Notes: generated from the letters alone by a model not told the origin. Shown: positions 7,205 to 16,094, counted from the first letter of the stretch. The stretch is DNA of 64,000 bases from Streptococcus halichoeri (GCF_009870755.1 NZ_WLZU01000002.1:1-64000), one strand, 5' to 3'. Program-made: numbers and translations.

Positions 7205-8833
7205 GTGTCAAAATACCTAAAATACCTTTCTATTGTCACTGTCTTGCTGGCGAGTTTTGTCTTAGTCGCCTGTCAAAAACAAACATCGCAACCAAAGGAA
7301 CGCGCACGCAAACAGCGGCCAAAAGATGAATTGGTCGTTTCGATGGGGGCAAAATTACCACATGAATTTGACCCCAAAGATCGCTATGGCATCCATAACG
7401 AAGGCAACATTACGCACAGCACTTTGTTAAAACGGACACCTGATTTAAAGATCACAGGTGAGCTGGCCAAAAAATACACCATTTCTAAAGACGGTCTGAC
7501 TTGGACCTTTGATTTGAATGATGATTTCAAATTCTCCAATGGAGAACCCGTGACTGCTGATGATGTTAAATTTACCTATGACATGTTAAAGGCAGATGGA
7601 AAAGCCTGGGACCTTACGTTCATTAAAGATATTGACGTTCTTGACAAAGATACCATTGCTATCCACTTAACAGAAGCGCATTCAACCTTTACAGCGCAAT
7701 TAACCGAAATTCCGATTGTCCCTAAAAACCATTATAATGACAACTATAAGAGCAACCCTATTGGCTCTGGCCCTTACATGGTCAAAGAATACAAGGCTGG
7801 AGAGCAAGCTATCTTTGTCCGCAATCCCTATTGGCATGGGAAAAAACCTTATTTCAAAAAGTGGACCTGGGTCTTGCTTGATGAAAATACAGCCCTAGCT
7901 GCTTTAGAATCTGGGGATGTTGATATAATCTATGCCACACCAGAACTGGCTGATAAGAAAGTTAAAGGCACACGTCTGCTTAATATTGCTTCAAATGATG
8001 TCCGTGGAATTTCCCTACCTTATGTTAAAAAGGGTCTGATCAAAAATTCTCCTGATGGTTATCCGGTAGGTAATGATGTAACGAGTGATCCTGCCATTCG
8101 CAAAGCTTTAACAATCGGTTTAAATCGTAAGAAAGTTCTTGACACTGTCTTAAATGGCTATGGCAAACCAGCCTATTCCATTATTGACCACACGCCTTTT
8201 TGGGAACCTAAAACAGCCATTAAAGACAATAAAGTCGCTAAAGCTAAACAACTGTTGACCAAGGCTGGCTGGCAAGAGCAAGCTGACGGCACCCGCAAAA
8301 AAGGGGATCTTAAAGCTGAGTTTGACCTCTACTATCCTACTAATGATCAGCTGCGCGCCAATTTAGCCGTCGAAGTGGCTGAGCAAGCTAAAGCACTAGG
8401 TATTACCATCAAACTAAAAGCCAGCAACTGGGATGAGATGGCAACTAAAGCCCATGATTCAGCCTTGCTTTATGCAGGAGGACGGCACCACGCGCAGCAA
8501 TTTTACGAATCGCACCATCCTGATTTAGCTGGAAAAGGCTGGACCAATATTACCTTCTACAACAATCCTACTGTTACCAAGTACCTTGACAAAGCAATGG
8601 CTTCTTCTGACCTTGATAAAGCTAATAAATACTGGAAATTAGCGCAATGGGACGGAGAAACTGGTGCTTCCACTCTTGGAGACTTACCTGATGTATGGTT
8701 AGTGAGTCTTAACCATACGTATATGGGTGATAAGCGGATTAATGTTGGTAAACAAGGTATTCACAGTCACGGTCATGATTGGTCACTCTTAACCAATATT
8801 GCTGACTGGACTTGGGATGAATCTGCTAAGTAA
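7205..8833 (+). CDS. Family-5 substrate-binding lipoprotein (Nik/Opp type)
   Basis: 542 aa. Starts at a GTG with AGGAGA upstream. Signal peptide with lipobox LVAC (Cys about 23), so it is a lipoprotein anchored outside the membrane. The rest is a full SBP_bac_5 domain (GLTWTFDLNDDFKFSNGEPV, the DDVKFTYDML signature, SNPIGSGPYMVKEY). Such proteins bind peptides, nickel chelates or opine metallophores. Two histidine clusters near the C-terminus (GGRHHAQQFYESHH and IHSHGHDW) and the AdcR box upstream suggest a metal or metal-chelate ligand. Zinc or a zincophore is the best guess; peptide uptake is not excluded. Confidence 0.85.
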   Translation: MSKYLKYLSIVTVLLASFVLVACQKQTSQPKERARKQRPKDELVVSMGAKLPHEFDPKDRYGIHNEGNITHSTLLKRTPDLKITGELAKKYTISKDGLTWTFDLNDDFKFSNGEPVTADDVKFTYDMLKADGKAWDLTFIKDIDVLDKDTIAIHLTEAHSTFTAQLTEIPIVPKNHYNDNYKSNPIGSGPYMVKEYKAGEQAIFVRNPYWHGKKPYFKKWTWVLLDENTALAALESGDVDIIYATPELADKKVKGTRLLNIASNDVRGISLPYVKKGLIKNSPDGYPVGNDVTSDPAIRKALTIGLNRKKVLDTVLNGYGKPAYSIIDHTPFWEPKTAIKDNKVAKAKQLLTKAGWQEQADGTRKKGDLKAEFDLYYPTNDQLRANLAVEVAEQAKALGITIKLKASNWDEMATKAHDSALLYAGGRHHAQQFYESHHPDLAGKGWTNITFYNNPTVTKYLDKAMASSDLDKANKYWKLAQWDGETGASTLGDLPDVWLVSLNHTYMGDKRINVGKQGIHSHGHDWSLLTNIADWTWDESAK

Positions 8834-8864
8834 CTGTTTTAGGAACCACCACAATTTTAAGCTT

Positions 8865-8926
8865 GGAGTCAAGAAAGCAATGGCCACTTGGTTTGGTGTG
8901 CCAAGCATTTCTTTGACTCCTTTTTT
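8865..8926 (+). terminator. Intra-operon hairpin between binding protein and permeases
   Basis: Long imperfect hairpin with outer arms GGAGTCAA/TTTGACTCC followed by TTTTTT. It lies in the 110-nt gap between the lipoprotein gene and the first permease. It probably allows partial termination, giving more binding protein than permease, or protects the upstream mRNA. Confidence 0.65.
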
Positions 8927-8943
8927 AATGAAGGAGATTATCT

Positions 8944-9921
8944 GTGAAACACATTACCTCTGTCCTTACCTGGAAAATCATCAGGTGTTTGACTCTCATT
9001 TTTGGGGTATCCATCTTGACATTTAGTTTATTAAAACTATCACCCGTCGACCCTATAATGGCCAGCGTCAACTACGATACCTCATTGACTCCAACTCAGT
9101 ATAAAGCCATTGCACAGCACTACGGCTTAGATAAGCCGGCCTTCGTTCAATACCTGCTTTGGTTGAAAAACCTTCTCCAAGGACATCTGGGAACCTCGCT
9201 GATCTACCGACAACCCGTTGCTGATATTATTAAAGCACGCGCCGGGGCATCCTTTGTCCTCATGGGCTTATCCTGGCTCTTATCTGGGATCATTGGCTTT
9301 ATCCTAGGAACTTTATCGGCCTTTCGTCAGGGCAAACTGCTGGATCGCTTGGTCCGTTGGTTTTCCTACCTACAAATTTCTGTTCCTACCTTTTGGATTG
9401 GCCTGCTTTTCTTACTGGTCTTTTCGGTACAATTGGGCTGGTTCCCTATTGGGATCTCATCTCCCATCGGGATCTTGAGCCAAGATGTGACCCTGGCTGA
9501 TCGCATCAGGCACCTGATCCTACCTGTATTTACACTCAGCATCCTAGGCATTGCCAATGTGACCCTTCATACACGGACCAAGATGCTATCTGTCCTCTCT
9601 AGTGACTACGTCTTATTTGCCCGGGCACGTGGTGAGACACAATGGCAAATCTTCAAGAATCATTGCCTGAGAAATGCTATCGTACCAGCCATTACCCTCC
9701 ATTTTTCCTATTTTGGGGAATTATTTGGAGGATCTGTCCTTGCTGAGCAAGTCTTTTCTTATCCTGGTTTAGGCTCAACACTCACCGAAGCTGGGCTAAA
9801 AAGTGACACACCGCTCCTGCTTGCAATCGTGATGATTGGAACGCTGTTTGTCTTTGCTGGCAATCTGATTGCCGATATTTTAAATAGCCTCATCAATCCC
9901 CAACTAAGGAGAAAAGCATGA
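8944..9921 (+). CDS. ABC importer permease 1 (NikB/DppB type)
   Basis: 325 aa, GTG start with AAGGAGA 7 nt upstream. Six membrane helices. The N-terminal motif (LTFSLLKLSPVDPIM and KPAFVQYLLWLKNLLQGHLGTS) is typical of the NikB/DppB/OppB family. The EAA loop is present (YVLFARARGETQWQIFKNHCLRNA). It pairs with the next gene, overlapping it by 4 nt, to form the membrane channel for the zinc-box lipoprotein. Confidence 0.9.
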   Translation: MKHITSVLTWKIIRCLTLIFGVSILTFSLLKLSPVDPIMASVNYDTSLTPTQYKAIAQHYGLDKPAFVQYLLWLKNLLQGHLGTSLIYRQPVADIIKARAGASFVLMGLSWLLSGIIGFILGTLSAFRQGKLLDRLVRWFSYLQISVPTFWIGLLFLLVFSVQLGWFPIGISSPIGILSQDVTLADRIRHLILPVFTLSILGIANVTLHTRTKMLSVLSSDYVLFARARGETQWQIFKNHCLRNAIVPAITLHFSYFGELFGGSVLAEQVFSYPGLGSTLTEAGLKSDTPLLLAIVMIGTLFVFAGNLIADILNSLINPQLRRKA

Positions 9922-10739
9922 CATTAGAACGTCGAACCCTTGTTTTATGGCAGCTAGGCGTCGCTAGTTTGTTGATTCTTAGCGTCTTATTCCTCAATGC
10001 TTACTTTTACCACACCCCTTTACAGACGGATGCAACACTGCGCAATCTATCTCCCTCTTTACATCATCTCTTTGGAACTGATAGCTTAGGGCGTGATATG
10101 TTTGTCCGGACCATTAAGGGACTTCATTTTTCGCTGCAAGTTGGGCTCCTTGGTGCCTTCATGGGCGTTGTTTTAGCAACTGTCTTTGGGGTTTTAGCTG
10201 GCTTAGGAAATACTATTATTGATAAACTCATTGCCTGGCTAATTGATTTATTTATCGGCATGCCCCATCTGATTTTTATGATTCTTATTTCCTTTGTTGT
10301 TGGTAAGGGCGCTAAAGGCGTTATTGTAGCTACAGCAGTTACCCATTGGCCATCATTAGCCAGATTAATTCGTAATGAAGTCTATCACCTAAAAAATAAA
10401 GAATTTGTCCAACTCTCTAAAAGTATGGGAAAATCACCCTATTATATTGTCAGGCACCATATCTTACCTTTAATAGCTTCGCAAATCTTTATTGGGTTTA
10501 TTCTGTTATTTCCCCATGTTATTCTCCACGAAGCCTCAATGACTTTCTTAGGTTTTGGGCTTTCTGCGGAGCAACCTTCGGTTGGCATTATCCTCTCAGA
10601 AGCTGCCAAACACATTTCACTTGGTAATTGGTGGTTAGTGCTTTTCCCGGGACTTTATCTGATTGTGATTGTTAATGCCTTTGATACCCTTGGCGAAGCA
10701 TTGAAGAAATTAATCTCCCCGCACAATGACATTCTTTAG
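9918..10739 (+). CDS. ABC importer permease 2 (NikC/DppC type)
   Basis: 273 aa. N-terminal helix then the OppC-type segment HHLFGTDSLGRDMFVRTIKG and a binding-protein-dependent transport domain with an EAA loop (EFVQLSKSMGKSPYYIVRHH). The start overlaps the stop of permease 1 by 4 nt (translational coupling). An ATPase gene follows 11 nt later. Confidence 0.9.
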   Translation: MTLERRTLVLWQLGVASLLILSVLFLNAYFYHTPLQTDATLRNLSPSLHHLFGTDSLGRDMFVRTIKGLHFSLQVGLLGAFMGVVLATVFGVLAGLGNTIIDKLIAWLIDLFIGMPHLIFMILISFVVGKGAKGVIVATAVTHWPSLARLIRNEVYHLKNKEFVQLSKSMGKSPYYIVRHHILPLIASQIFIGFILLFPHVILHEASMTFLGFGLSAEQPSVGIILSEAAKHISLGNWWLVLFPGLYLIVIVNAFDTLGEALKKLISPHNDIL

Positions 10740-10750
10740 GAGCCAATGAT

Positions 10751-11554
10751 ATGACAAAGACAGTGTTAAGCATTAAAGACTTATCGATTACATTTACACA
10801 ATATGGGCGATTGTTAACCCCTTTTCGTTCAACCCCAATTGAAGCATTAGATTTAGACATTAAAAAAGGGGAGCTTTTAGCCATTATTGGTGCTAGCGGC
10901 TCAGGTAAGAGCTTGCTAGCACATGCTATTATGGGCATTCTTCCGCGCAATGCTGAGGTAAGCGGCCAAATGATCTACCGTGGTCAAGCACTCACTCCTC
11001 AGCGGATGAAGCAAATTCGAGGAAAAGAAATCACCTTGATTCCACAATCAGTCAATTACTTGGATCCTTCCATGAAGGTCAAACACCAGGTACGCTTAGG
11101 CATTTCAAAAAATGCTCAGCAGGTGCAAGAAGAATTGTTTGATCAATTTGGTTTAACCAAAGCTGATGGTGAGCTCTATCCCTTCCAACTTTCTGGCGGC
11201 ATGCTAAGGCGGGTCTTATTTACGACTTGCCTGGGTGAGCAGGTTTCTTTGATTATTGCTGATGAGCCTACTCCTGGTTTACACCCAGATGCCCTGCAAA
11301 TGGTGCTCAAGCAATTACGCGCCTTTGTAGACCAGGGGATTAGTGTGATGTTTATCACGCATGATATTATCGCGGCAAGCCAAATCGCCGATCGGATTAC
11401 TGTTTTTAAAGATGGCCGAGCGATTGAAACAGCACCAGCACATTACTTTAGTGGTGATGGCGACAACTTGCAGACAGCATTTGCTAGAAAACTCTGGCGT
11501 TCGTTGCCACAACACGCTTTTTTGAAAGGAGTGAGTGATGACCTTAGAAGCTAA
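10751..11554 (+). CDS. ABC importer ATPase 1 (NikD/DppD type)
   Basis: 267 aa. Walker A GASGSGKS, signature LSGGMLRRV, Walker B SLIIADEPT, switch histidine in FITHD. The signature LSGGM is canonical. The short C-terminus lacks the extended oligopeptide-binding/Fe-S-like extension found in many DppD proteins. It overlaps the next ATPase by 20 nt. Confidence 0.9.
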   Translation: MTKTVLSIKDLSITFTQYGRLLTPFRSTPIEALDLDIKKGELLAIIGASGSGKSLLAHAIMGILPRNAEVSGQMIYRGQALTPQRMKQIRGKEITLIPQSVNYLDPSMKVKHQVRLGISKNAQQVQEELFDQFGLTKADGELYPFQLSGGMLRRVLFTTCLGEQVSLIIADEPTPGLHPDALQMVLKQLRAFVDQGISVMFITHDIIAASQIADRITVFKDGRAIETAPAHYFSGDGDNLQTAFARKLWRSLPQHAFLKGVSDDLRS

Positions 11555-12167
11555 CCATCTCGGCTTTTACCATAACAAAGACCGATGGCTATTTAAGGAT
11601 GTTCAGCTAAGCCTTGAGCCAGGGCAGATTTTAGGTATTTTTGGCCAAAGCGGCTGCGGTAAAACCAGCCTATCCAAGATCTTAGCAGGTTTTGGGCAAC
11701 CTCAGCTTGGCCAGGTATTAGTCGATGGGCAGCCTTTGCCGCACAAAGGCTTTCGCCCGGTGCAACTCATCCAGCAGCACCCCGAAAAAACCATGAATCC
11801 ACTTTGGACCATGCAAAAAAGCTTGACGGAAGCCTACAAGCCCAGTCAGGACCTGCTCTTAGCCTTTGGTATTCAAGAAAAATGGCTAACGCGTCGCCCC
11901 AGTGAGCTCTCAGGTGGTGAGTTGCAACGTTTTTCGATTGTGCGTGCCCTGCATCCTAAGACCAAGTACCTGATTGCTGATGAGATGACCACGATGTTAG
12001 ATAGTATTACCCAGGCTCAGGTCTGGCAGAGCTTGTTACACATTGTCAAAGACCGACAACTAGGCCTAGTAATCATTAGCCATGATTTCACCATGCTTGA
12101 AAAACTATGTGATGCTTGCTATCTCATTGAAGAGAATCGCATGATCCCATTCAACCAGGCTAAGTGA
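11535..12167 (+). CDS. ABC importer ATPase 2 (NikE/DppF type)
   Basis: 210 aa, a compact NikE-like subunit. Walker A GQSGCGKT, signature LSGGELQR, Walker B YLIADEMTT, H-loop ISHD. Walker B carries M in place of the usual P after DE; the catalytic Glu is retained. Last gene of the five-gene operon; a strong terminator follows 100 nt later. Confidence 0.88.
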   Translation: MMTLEANHLGFYHNKDRWLFKDVQLSLEPGQILGIFGQSGCGKTSLSKILAGFGQPQLGQVLVDGQPLPHKGFRPVQLIQQHPEKTMNPLWTMQKSLTEAYKPSQDLLLAFGIQEKWLTRRPSELSGGELQRFSIVRALHPKTKYLIADEMTTMLDSITQAQVWQSLLHIVKDRQLGLVIISHDFTMLEKLCDACYLIEENRMIPFNQAK

Positions 12168-12262
12168 GTGACCAGCATCGGATTTAGGCTGCTGCTGTCA
12201 AAAGCACTAGAGTTAACAGCTAGTGATTGAGGCCTATCCCACTGACAAAGCCACAATCAGAC

Positions 12263-12301
12263 AAAAAAGTGCATTCCTCCTCGTTGGGAATGCACTTTTT
12301 T
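12263..12301. terminator. Strong bidirectional terminator
   Basis: Perfect arms AAAAAAGTGCATTCC / GGAATGCACTTTTTT with a 9-nt loop. Ends the ABC operon and may also stop transcripts arriving from the speB side. Confidence 0.85.
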
Positions 12302-12463
12302 ATTAGGATAAGCCATTCTTTTTGCTATGTCAAAATATCGTATTTCGGCCAAAAAATGACCCCTCCCTCGGTGGCTGTTGACACCTTCAGATAGGTGAAG
12401 CCCGTAAGCAGGCCAGGGGTGGGCGCATTTATCTGATGAATGGTAAGCAAAAACAAAGACGTA

Positions 12464-12501
12464 AAAGGACTGAGTCCGGGGCAAGCCAAACTCAGTCCTT
12501 T
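12464..12501 (-). terminator. Probable terminator of the speB-spi transcript
   Basis: 12-nt perfect arms with a 14-nt loop and short T runs on both sides, about 220 nt beyond the spi stop on the minus strand. Confidence 0.55.
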
Positions 12502-12585
12502 ACTTAGTAAACTTTAAGATGCACTAACTTAGTGTTTTTCGTTTTAAAAGCTTACGTGATAAATGGAAGGCTGCTGTTAACAGCC

Positions 12586-12680
12586 CCCATTCCCACAGCC
12601 ATAGAAGCGAGCACCATCCTTTAAGCTGGCTTTTTCAAATGCATCAAGCTTTTTAATACCTAATCTTTTTTCTTATCATT
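12586..12680 (-). pseudogene. Out-of-frame small peptide ending CGNGGC
   Basis: The minus strand reads KRLGIKKLDAFEKASLKDGA then RFYGCGNGGC and stop, with no start codon in frame. A nearby ATG (reading MIRK) would join this frame if a run of six A were one base shorter, giving a 33-aa product. The leader-like KLDAFEKAS segment and Cys/Gly-rich tail resemble a bacteriocin or modified-peptide precursor. Family unknown; it could be a frameshifted remnant or chance. Confidence 0.25.
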
Positions 12681-12722
12681 AGCGTCAAACTAAGTTCAGA
12701 AAAAGACCTGTGATAGAAAGGC

Positions 12723-13025
12723 TTAGTCTAGAGATTTGATTTGCTCTTGATAAGCTTCAATCATGCTCCAGACATTCTCTGTATCAATATCCAGTGTATT
12801 GTCAAAAGAATAGCCTAAAATAGTATGAGCTCTGGTGTCACCTGATACAATCACAAAGCCTGCTGGGTCTAGGGAATAGATATACAATTCATTAGTCACA
12901 GGGTTATCTAAAGGATAGATTAAGCCTTGGATTTGTCTGCTATTTGTATTCCAAGGATGCTCTTTACAGAATGCCTCGGCTATGCTACGTGCTTGTTTTT
13001 CCGTTCTAACGGTTTCTTTAGCCAT
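12723..13025 (-). CDS. spi: Spi, SpeB propeptide-like intracellular inhibitor
   Basis: 100 aa, no signal peptide. It mimics the SpeB prosegment: GFVIVSGDTRAHTILGYSFD here corresponds to [20 protein letters not shown] in the protease. In S. pyogenes Spi binds prematurely active SpeB inside the cell. The ATG follows the speB stop by one base (TAAG then ATG) without its own ribosome site, so it is translationally coupled. Confidence 0.9.
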   Translation of the reverse strand: MAKETVRTEKQARSIAEAFCKEHPWNTNSRQIQGLIYPLDNPVTNELYIYSLDPAGFVIVSGDTRAHTILGYSFDNTLDIDTENVWSMIEAYQEQIKSLD

Positions 13026-13026
13026 C

Positions 13027-14235
13027 TTAAGGTTTGATTCCTACAACAGCACTTTGGTAAGCATTAAAGCCACCGGCACCGCCACCAGTACCTAATGCTC
13101 CAGGATTTAGTGCATCTAGTCTAAAGAAGCCATCTGAGATTCCGCCCCAGCCCCAGTTAACATGGTAGAAGTCGTTACCATCTGTACCATCAATAACAAA
13201 GGCATGGCCGCCTGCTGTTCCGACACCTTGGTAGTATACAGGTTGGTTTTGGGTAAGTTCATTATCAATTTGTGTTTCCCATGCTTCTTTGGTGTAAGAA
13301 TCGCGGTTGATTTGGCGAACAGATTGTGAGTAGCCAAAGTTTTCTTTTAGCGCTTTTTGAACAAGAGGGCTACCGCTAGAACCACTGGATGGTCCATAGT
13401 TCATGTCTACTGAGATACCCACATCAGACATCAATTCAGAGATAGCGTCTTTTTGAACGCTACTTTCGTTTCCTCTATAGGCAGGTAAAATGTTGTTCCA
13501 GTTGTATTCTCGATTAGAAATGGCAGCAAACAAGGTTACAGGTTGTTTAAAGTAGTCATTTCTAAAGGTGTAGGTATGATCCTTAACGCCTTTATTAGGA
13601 TAATTGTGGTACTTCATGATTTGGGCCGTCGCAGTAGCCACACAGCCTGTTGCGGAGTGTTGGCCTACATAAGACCTTTCTCCTGGTTTTACTCTTTGTA
13701 CAACAGGAGTTAATAAATTATAAGGGAAGCCTTGGTTGTAGTGAATGCCTTTAGCATCTAATAAAGAGTTAACAACAGGTTGTTTAATGTCATTAGCGTT
13801 TGAATACGTCACTTTTAATTTCTTGTTGGCTGTAATTTGGTCAGCGTAGGTCTTGATAAAGGAAGAAATGTTATCCTTACCATTAACATCAAAAGAACCC
13901 TTTGGTGAATAGCCTAAAATTTCAGGAGAACGTTTATCTGCTGAGACGATAACAAAGCCACCTGTAGAGATGTTGTAAACATACATATTGGCATTAGAAA
14001 GGTTATCTCCTAATGATACTTTATCAAGCTTAATATTTTGCGCAGCTTGTTCAGAACTTACTTTGAAAGCATGGTCATTAAGCCCTGCTGTTTTTTCAAT
14101 AAATGTAATGGCACTATCATGAGCTTCTTTTTCATTACGGCTAAAGTTATCATCAGCCAATGCTGGATTTGCAGCAATAAAGGCACCTAGTGCTAAAAGG
14201 CTTAACAATCTGATACTTAATTTTTTCTTGTTCAT
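13027..14235 (-). CDS. speB: SpeB-type secreted cysteine protease (streptopain)
   Basis: 402 aa from the ATG at 14235 (AGGAGG 7-8 nt upstream); a longer frame reaches 14259 but lacks a ribosome site. Order: signal peptide ending ANPALAD; prosegment with [20 protein letters not shown]; mature enzyme probably starting at [12 protein letters not shown]. The catalytic Cys lies in [15 protein letters not shown] and the catalytic His in [10 protein letters not shown], with HVNWGWGG following. This is peptidase family C10. The glycine-rich flexible C-terminal loop (LGTGGGAGG) is conserved. The integrin-binding RGD of some S. pyogenes alleles is not present (NRDSY there). Expression should depend on RopB and the SIP peptide encoded upstream. 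Confidence 0.97.
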   Translation of the reverse strand: MNKKKLSIRLLSLLALGAFIAANPALADDNFSRNEKEAHDSAITFIEKTAGLNDHAFKVSSEQAAQNIKLDKVSLGDNLSNANMYVYNISTGGFVIVSADKRSPEILGYSPKGSFDVNGKDNISSFIKTYADQITANKKLKVTYSNANDIKQPVVNSLLDAKGIHYNQGFPYNLLTPVVQRVKPGERSYVGQHSATGCVATATAQIMKYHNYPNKGVKDHTYTFRNDYFKQPVTLFAAISNREYNWNNILPAYRGNESSVQKDAISELMSDVGISVDMNYGPSSGSSGSPLVQKALKENFGYSQSVRQINRDSYTKEAWETQIDNELTQNQPVYYQGVGTAGGHAFVIDGTDGNDFYHVNWGWGGISDGFFRLDALNPGALGTGGGAGGFNAYQSAVVGIKP

Positions 14236-14914
14236 CTCTTTTACCTCCTTAAAAGTCATTTCATGTCATGTGTTCACTCTTTTTAGTACATGGGACACAC
14301 CTCCTTGCTGAAAAGTTAAGTTAATCTAAGAAGGCTTTGCTTTTTGGCGGCAAGTCCTTCTTAGCTTATATGCTAAAGAAAGATGGAATAATAGGGGTAC
14401 GAGCTAGGTGATCAAACATCGCAAACCTTAATTGTCAGCTTACGCAAGCGGTGGCAACTACTTAATTGGTTAAGTTAAAGAGCGTTTTTATTTGGGTCGA
14501 CCCCTGCTTTACCATAGCAACGCTTACTGGTATATCAGCAATACTCGTTAGCGTATGGGGAAAGAAGAGCTCTTGCTACCCAACAACGTTTTATTATTTT
14601 TAAAAGCGCTTTCACAGCGGATGCCATTTGCCTGTAATAGCATCCTGATGATTTATTGTGATCGTCGTTATAGGTTAGGAAAAATAGATTTTGAGATGGC
14701 ACGTTTTATCTGGATGCTCGACCTTATTTTTTTGAAAGCTGTTTCTGTTTTATCAACTTTCTTTTTCTGTCCTTACAAATCCTGAGATTTTTTAGTGCCT
14801 ACTCTAGTTGACAAGACGCCTGATAAGACTGATAATATAAGCACAATGCTTCGTACGATAATCAATGTTTTGATTGGCTTGCTCATTTTCATCTGCTATC
14901 ATTCCACCTATCGT
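14236..14914. other. Long speB upstream regulatory region
   Basis: About 680 nt with no convincing gene. In S. pyogenes the equally long speB upstream region contains two promoters and RopB sites, and is followed by the SIP gene; the same layout is seen here. A short plus-strand frame at 14555-14785 exists but has no ribosome site. I could not place the speB start of transcription. Confidence 0.5.
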
Positions 14915-14941
14915 CTATAAAAACATCAACAATAACCACAT
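14915..14941 (-). CDS. sip: Leaderless SpeB-inducing peptide SIP (MWLLLMFL)
   Basis: An eight-codon ORF reads MWLLLMFL and ends in TAG. The S. pyogenes SIP is MWLLLLFL, so there is one Leu-to-Met change at position 6. AAAGGAGGG lies about 7 nt before the ATG, an almost perfect ribosome site. The gene is divergent from ropB, upstream of speB and on the speB strand, exactly as in S. pyogenes. There SIP is made without a leader, secreted, re-imported, and bound by RopB to switch on speB at high cell density. Export and import factors are not in this window. Confidence 0.93.
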   Translation of the reverse strand: MWLLLMFL

Positions 14942-15006
14942 CGTATTAGCCCTCCTTTTAGTCTTTTGACTACATGGTAAGGTAAGACCAGATGAAATAG
15001 ACAATA

Positions 15007-15037
15007 GGTTACGTATTATGTATAGTGGTAACGTATT
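15007..15037. promoter_or_regulatory. Candidate RopB operator between SIP and ropB
   Basis: Two near-identical 11-nt elements, GGTTACGTATT and GGTAACGTATT, repeat with a 20-nt period (two helical turns). GTTAC/GTAAC also form an inverted repeat within the same stretch, and TATAGT between them may be a ropB -10 box. It sits in the 124-nt divergent spacer. Assignment as a RopB site is inference. Confidence 0.45.
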
Positions 15038-15065
15038 TTTAACATAGATTAAGAGGCTAGAAAAA

Positions 15066-15905
15066 ATGGAACTAGGTGAAACAGTAGAATTTATTAGACA
15101 TTCAAAAAACATTCCTATCAAGCAAGTTTGTGGTGACTATTTGACCCGGCAAACCTATTATCGTTTTATTAAAAACAATCTGGATATTTCTTCTAAAAAG
15201 TTACTTTACATCTTAGATAATCTAAATGTGAATGTTGATGAATTCTTATTTATCAACAATAACTTTAAGCAATACAAAGAATTCATTGACATGGACACTG
15301 CCAAACACTATTTTGAATGTCAAAATAGTGAAGGATTACATCGCATCCTTGATGCTTACCGAGATAGCAAATCCATTAAGGAAAAGAATCTGTTTGCACT
15401 GGTCAAAGTCTTACTAGCCACCTTAACCCATGAAGATTGTTCCAAGGAACAGATTTATTTAACAAACTATCTCATCAATATTGAAACCTGGAGCCATTAT
15501 GAAACGGTACTCTTTAATAACTGCATGTTCATTTTTGATTCTAATTTCATCGAAATTGTTTTTTCCAAAGTTATCCTAAACCTCGATAAATACAATACCT
15601 TGAGGTATTATGGTAATGAATCCATTAGAATGTTTGTCAATATGCTGATTCTTTTTATCCAAAGGCAGGAATACCATAAGGCCACTGACATTCTAAACCA
15701 AATCGAAAATTACAAATTAAACGATGATTGCCTATATGAGCGCTGTTGCATCTCCTTTTTTGCCGGCATTCTTGGGATTATTGAGGGCAAACCAGGCGCT
15801 GAACAAAAATGCGACGATGTCCTTCAAATTTTTCAATTACTAAATTGCAAGACCAGTCATAAAATGTTCACAGCTTATCTCCAAACCATCAAAAAGAAAA
15901 CATAA
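15066..15905 (+). CDS. ropB: RopB/Rgg-family peptide-responsive activator
   Basis: 279 aa, the usual Rgg length. N-terminal helix-turn-helix (ELGETVEFIRHSKNIPIKQV, then LTRQTYYRFIKNN; residues 1-65) and a C-terminal all-helical TPR-like peptide-binding domain. N-terminal similarity to S. pyogenes RopB is high, and the divergent SIP gene and speB confirm the role: a cytosolic receptor for SIP that activates SIP and speB. It is followed by a terminator at 16061-16094. Confidence 0.93.
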   Translation: MELGETVEFIRHSKNIPIKQVCGDYLTRQTYYRFIKNNLDISSKKLLYILDNLNVNVDEFLFINNNFKQYKEFIDMDTAKHYFECQNSEGLHRILDAYRDSKSIKEKNLFALVKVLLATLTHEDCSKEQIYLTNYLINIETWSHYETVLFNNCMFIFDSNFIEIVFSKVILNLDKYNTLRYYGNESIRMFVNMLILFIQRQEYHKATDILNQIENYKLNDDCLYERCCISFFAGILGIIEGKPGAEQKCDDVLQIFQLLNCKTSHKMFTAYLQTIKKKT

Positions 15906-16060
15906 CACCGGCTTTAGCGGTATTTGGAAAACCCCAACCCTACCTCTAAGCTGCTACCAGAAAAAAACTCGCAGTACCAAGCAGCTGCATCACTGATGAA
16001 AAAACCACTACAGACTTAGCCAAATACAGCGTATCTTTGCTCAACAGGATGACAGCCTAA

Positions 16061-16094
16061 AAAGTGCGTTCCCGATGCACCGGGAACGCACTTT
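16061..16094 (+). terminator. ropB terminator
   Basis: Perfect 13-nt arms AAAGTGCGTTCCC / GGGAACGCACTTT, 8-nt loop. Very similar to the terminator at 12263-12301, so the speB-ropB locus lies between two related hairpins. Confidence 0.8.

Larger units (their letters stand above)
12302..12722. other. speB-spi downstream region with hairpin and peptide remnant
   Basis: The 555-nt gap between the ABC operon and spi holds, apart from the terminator above, a strong hairpin at 12464-12501 (arms AAAGGACTGAGT/ACTCAGTCCTTT), which probably ends the speB-spi transcript. A minus-strand peptide-like frame lies at about 12586-12680. A 12-nt palindrome, GCTGTTAACAGC, overlaps the stop of that frame. No other gene is visible. 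Confidence 0.5.

Noticed and set aside
14555..14785. 76-codon ORF in the speB upstream region
   Set aside because: No ribosome site, odd composition, and it lies in a known type of regulatory region.
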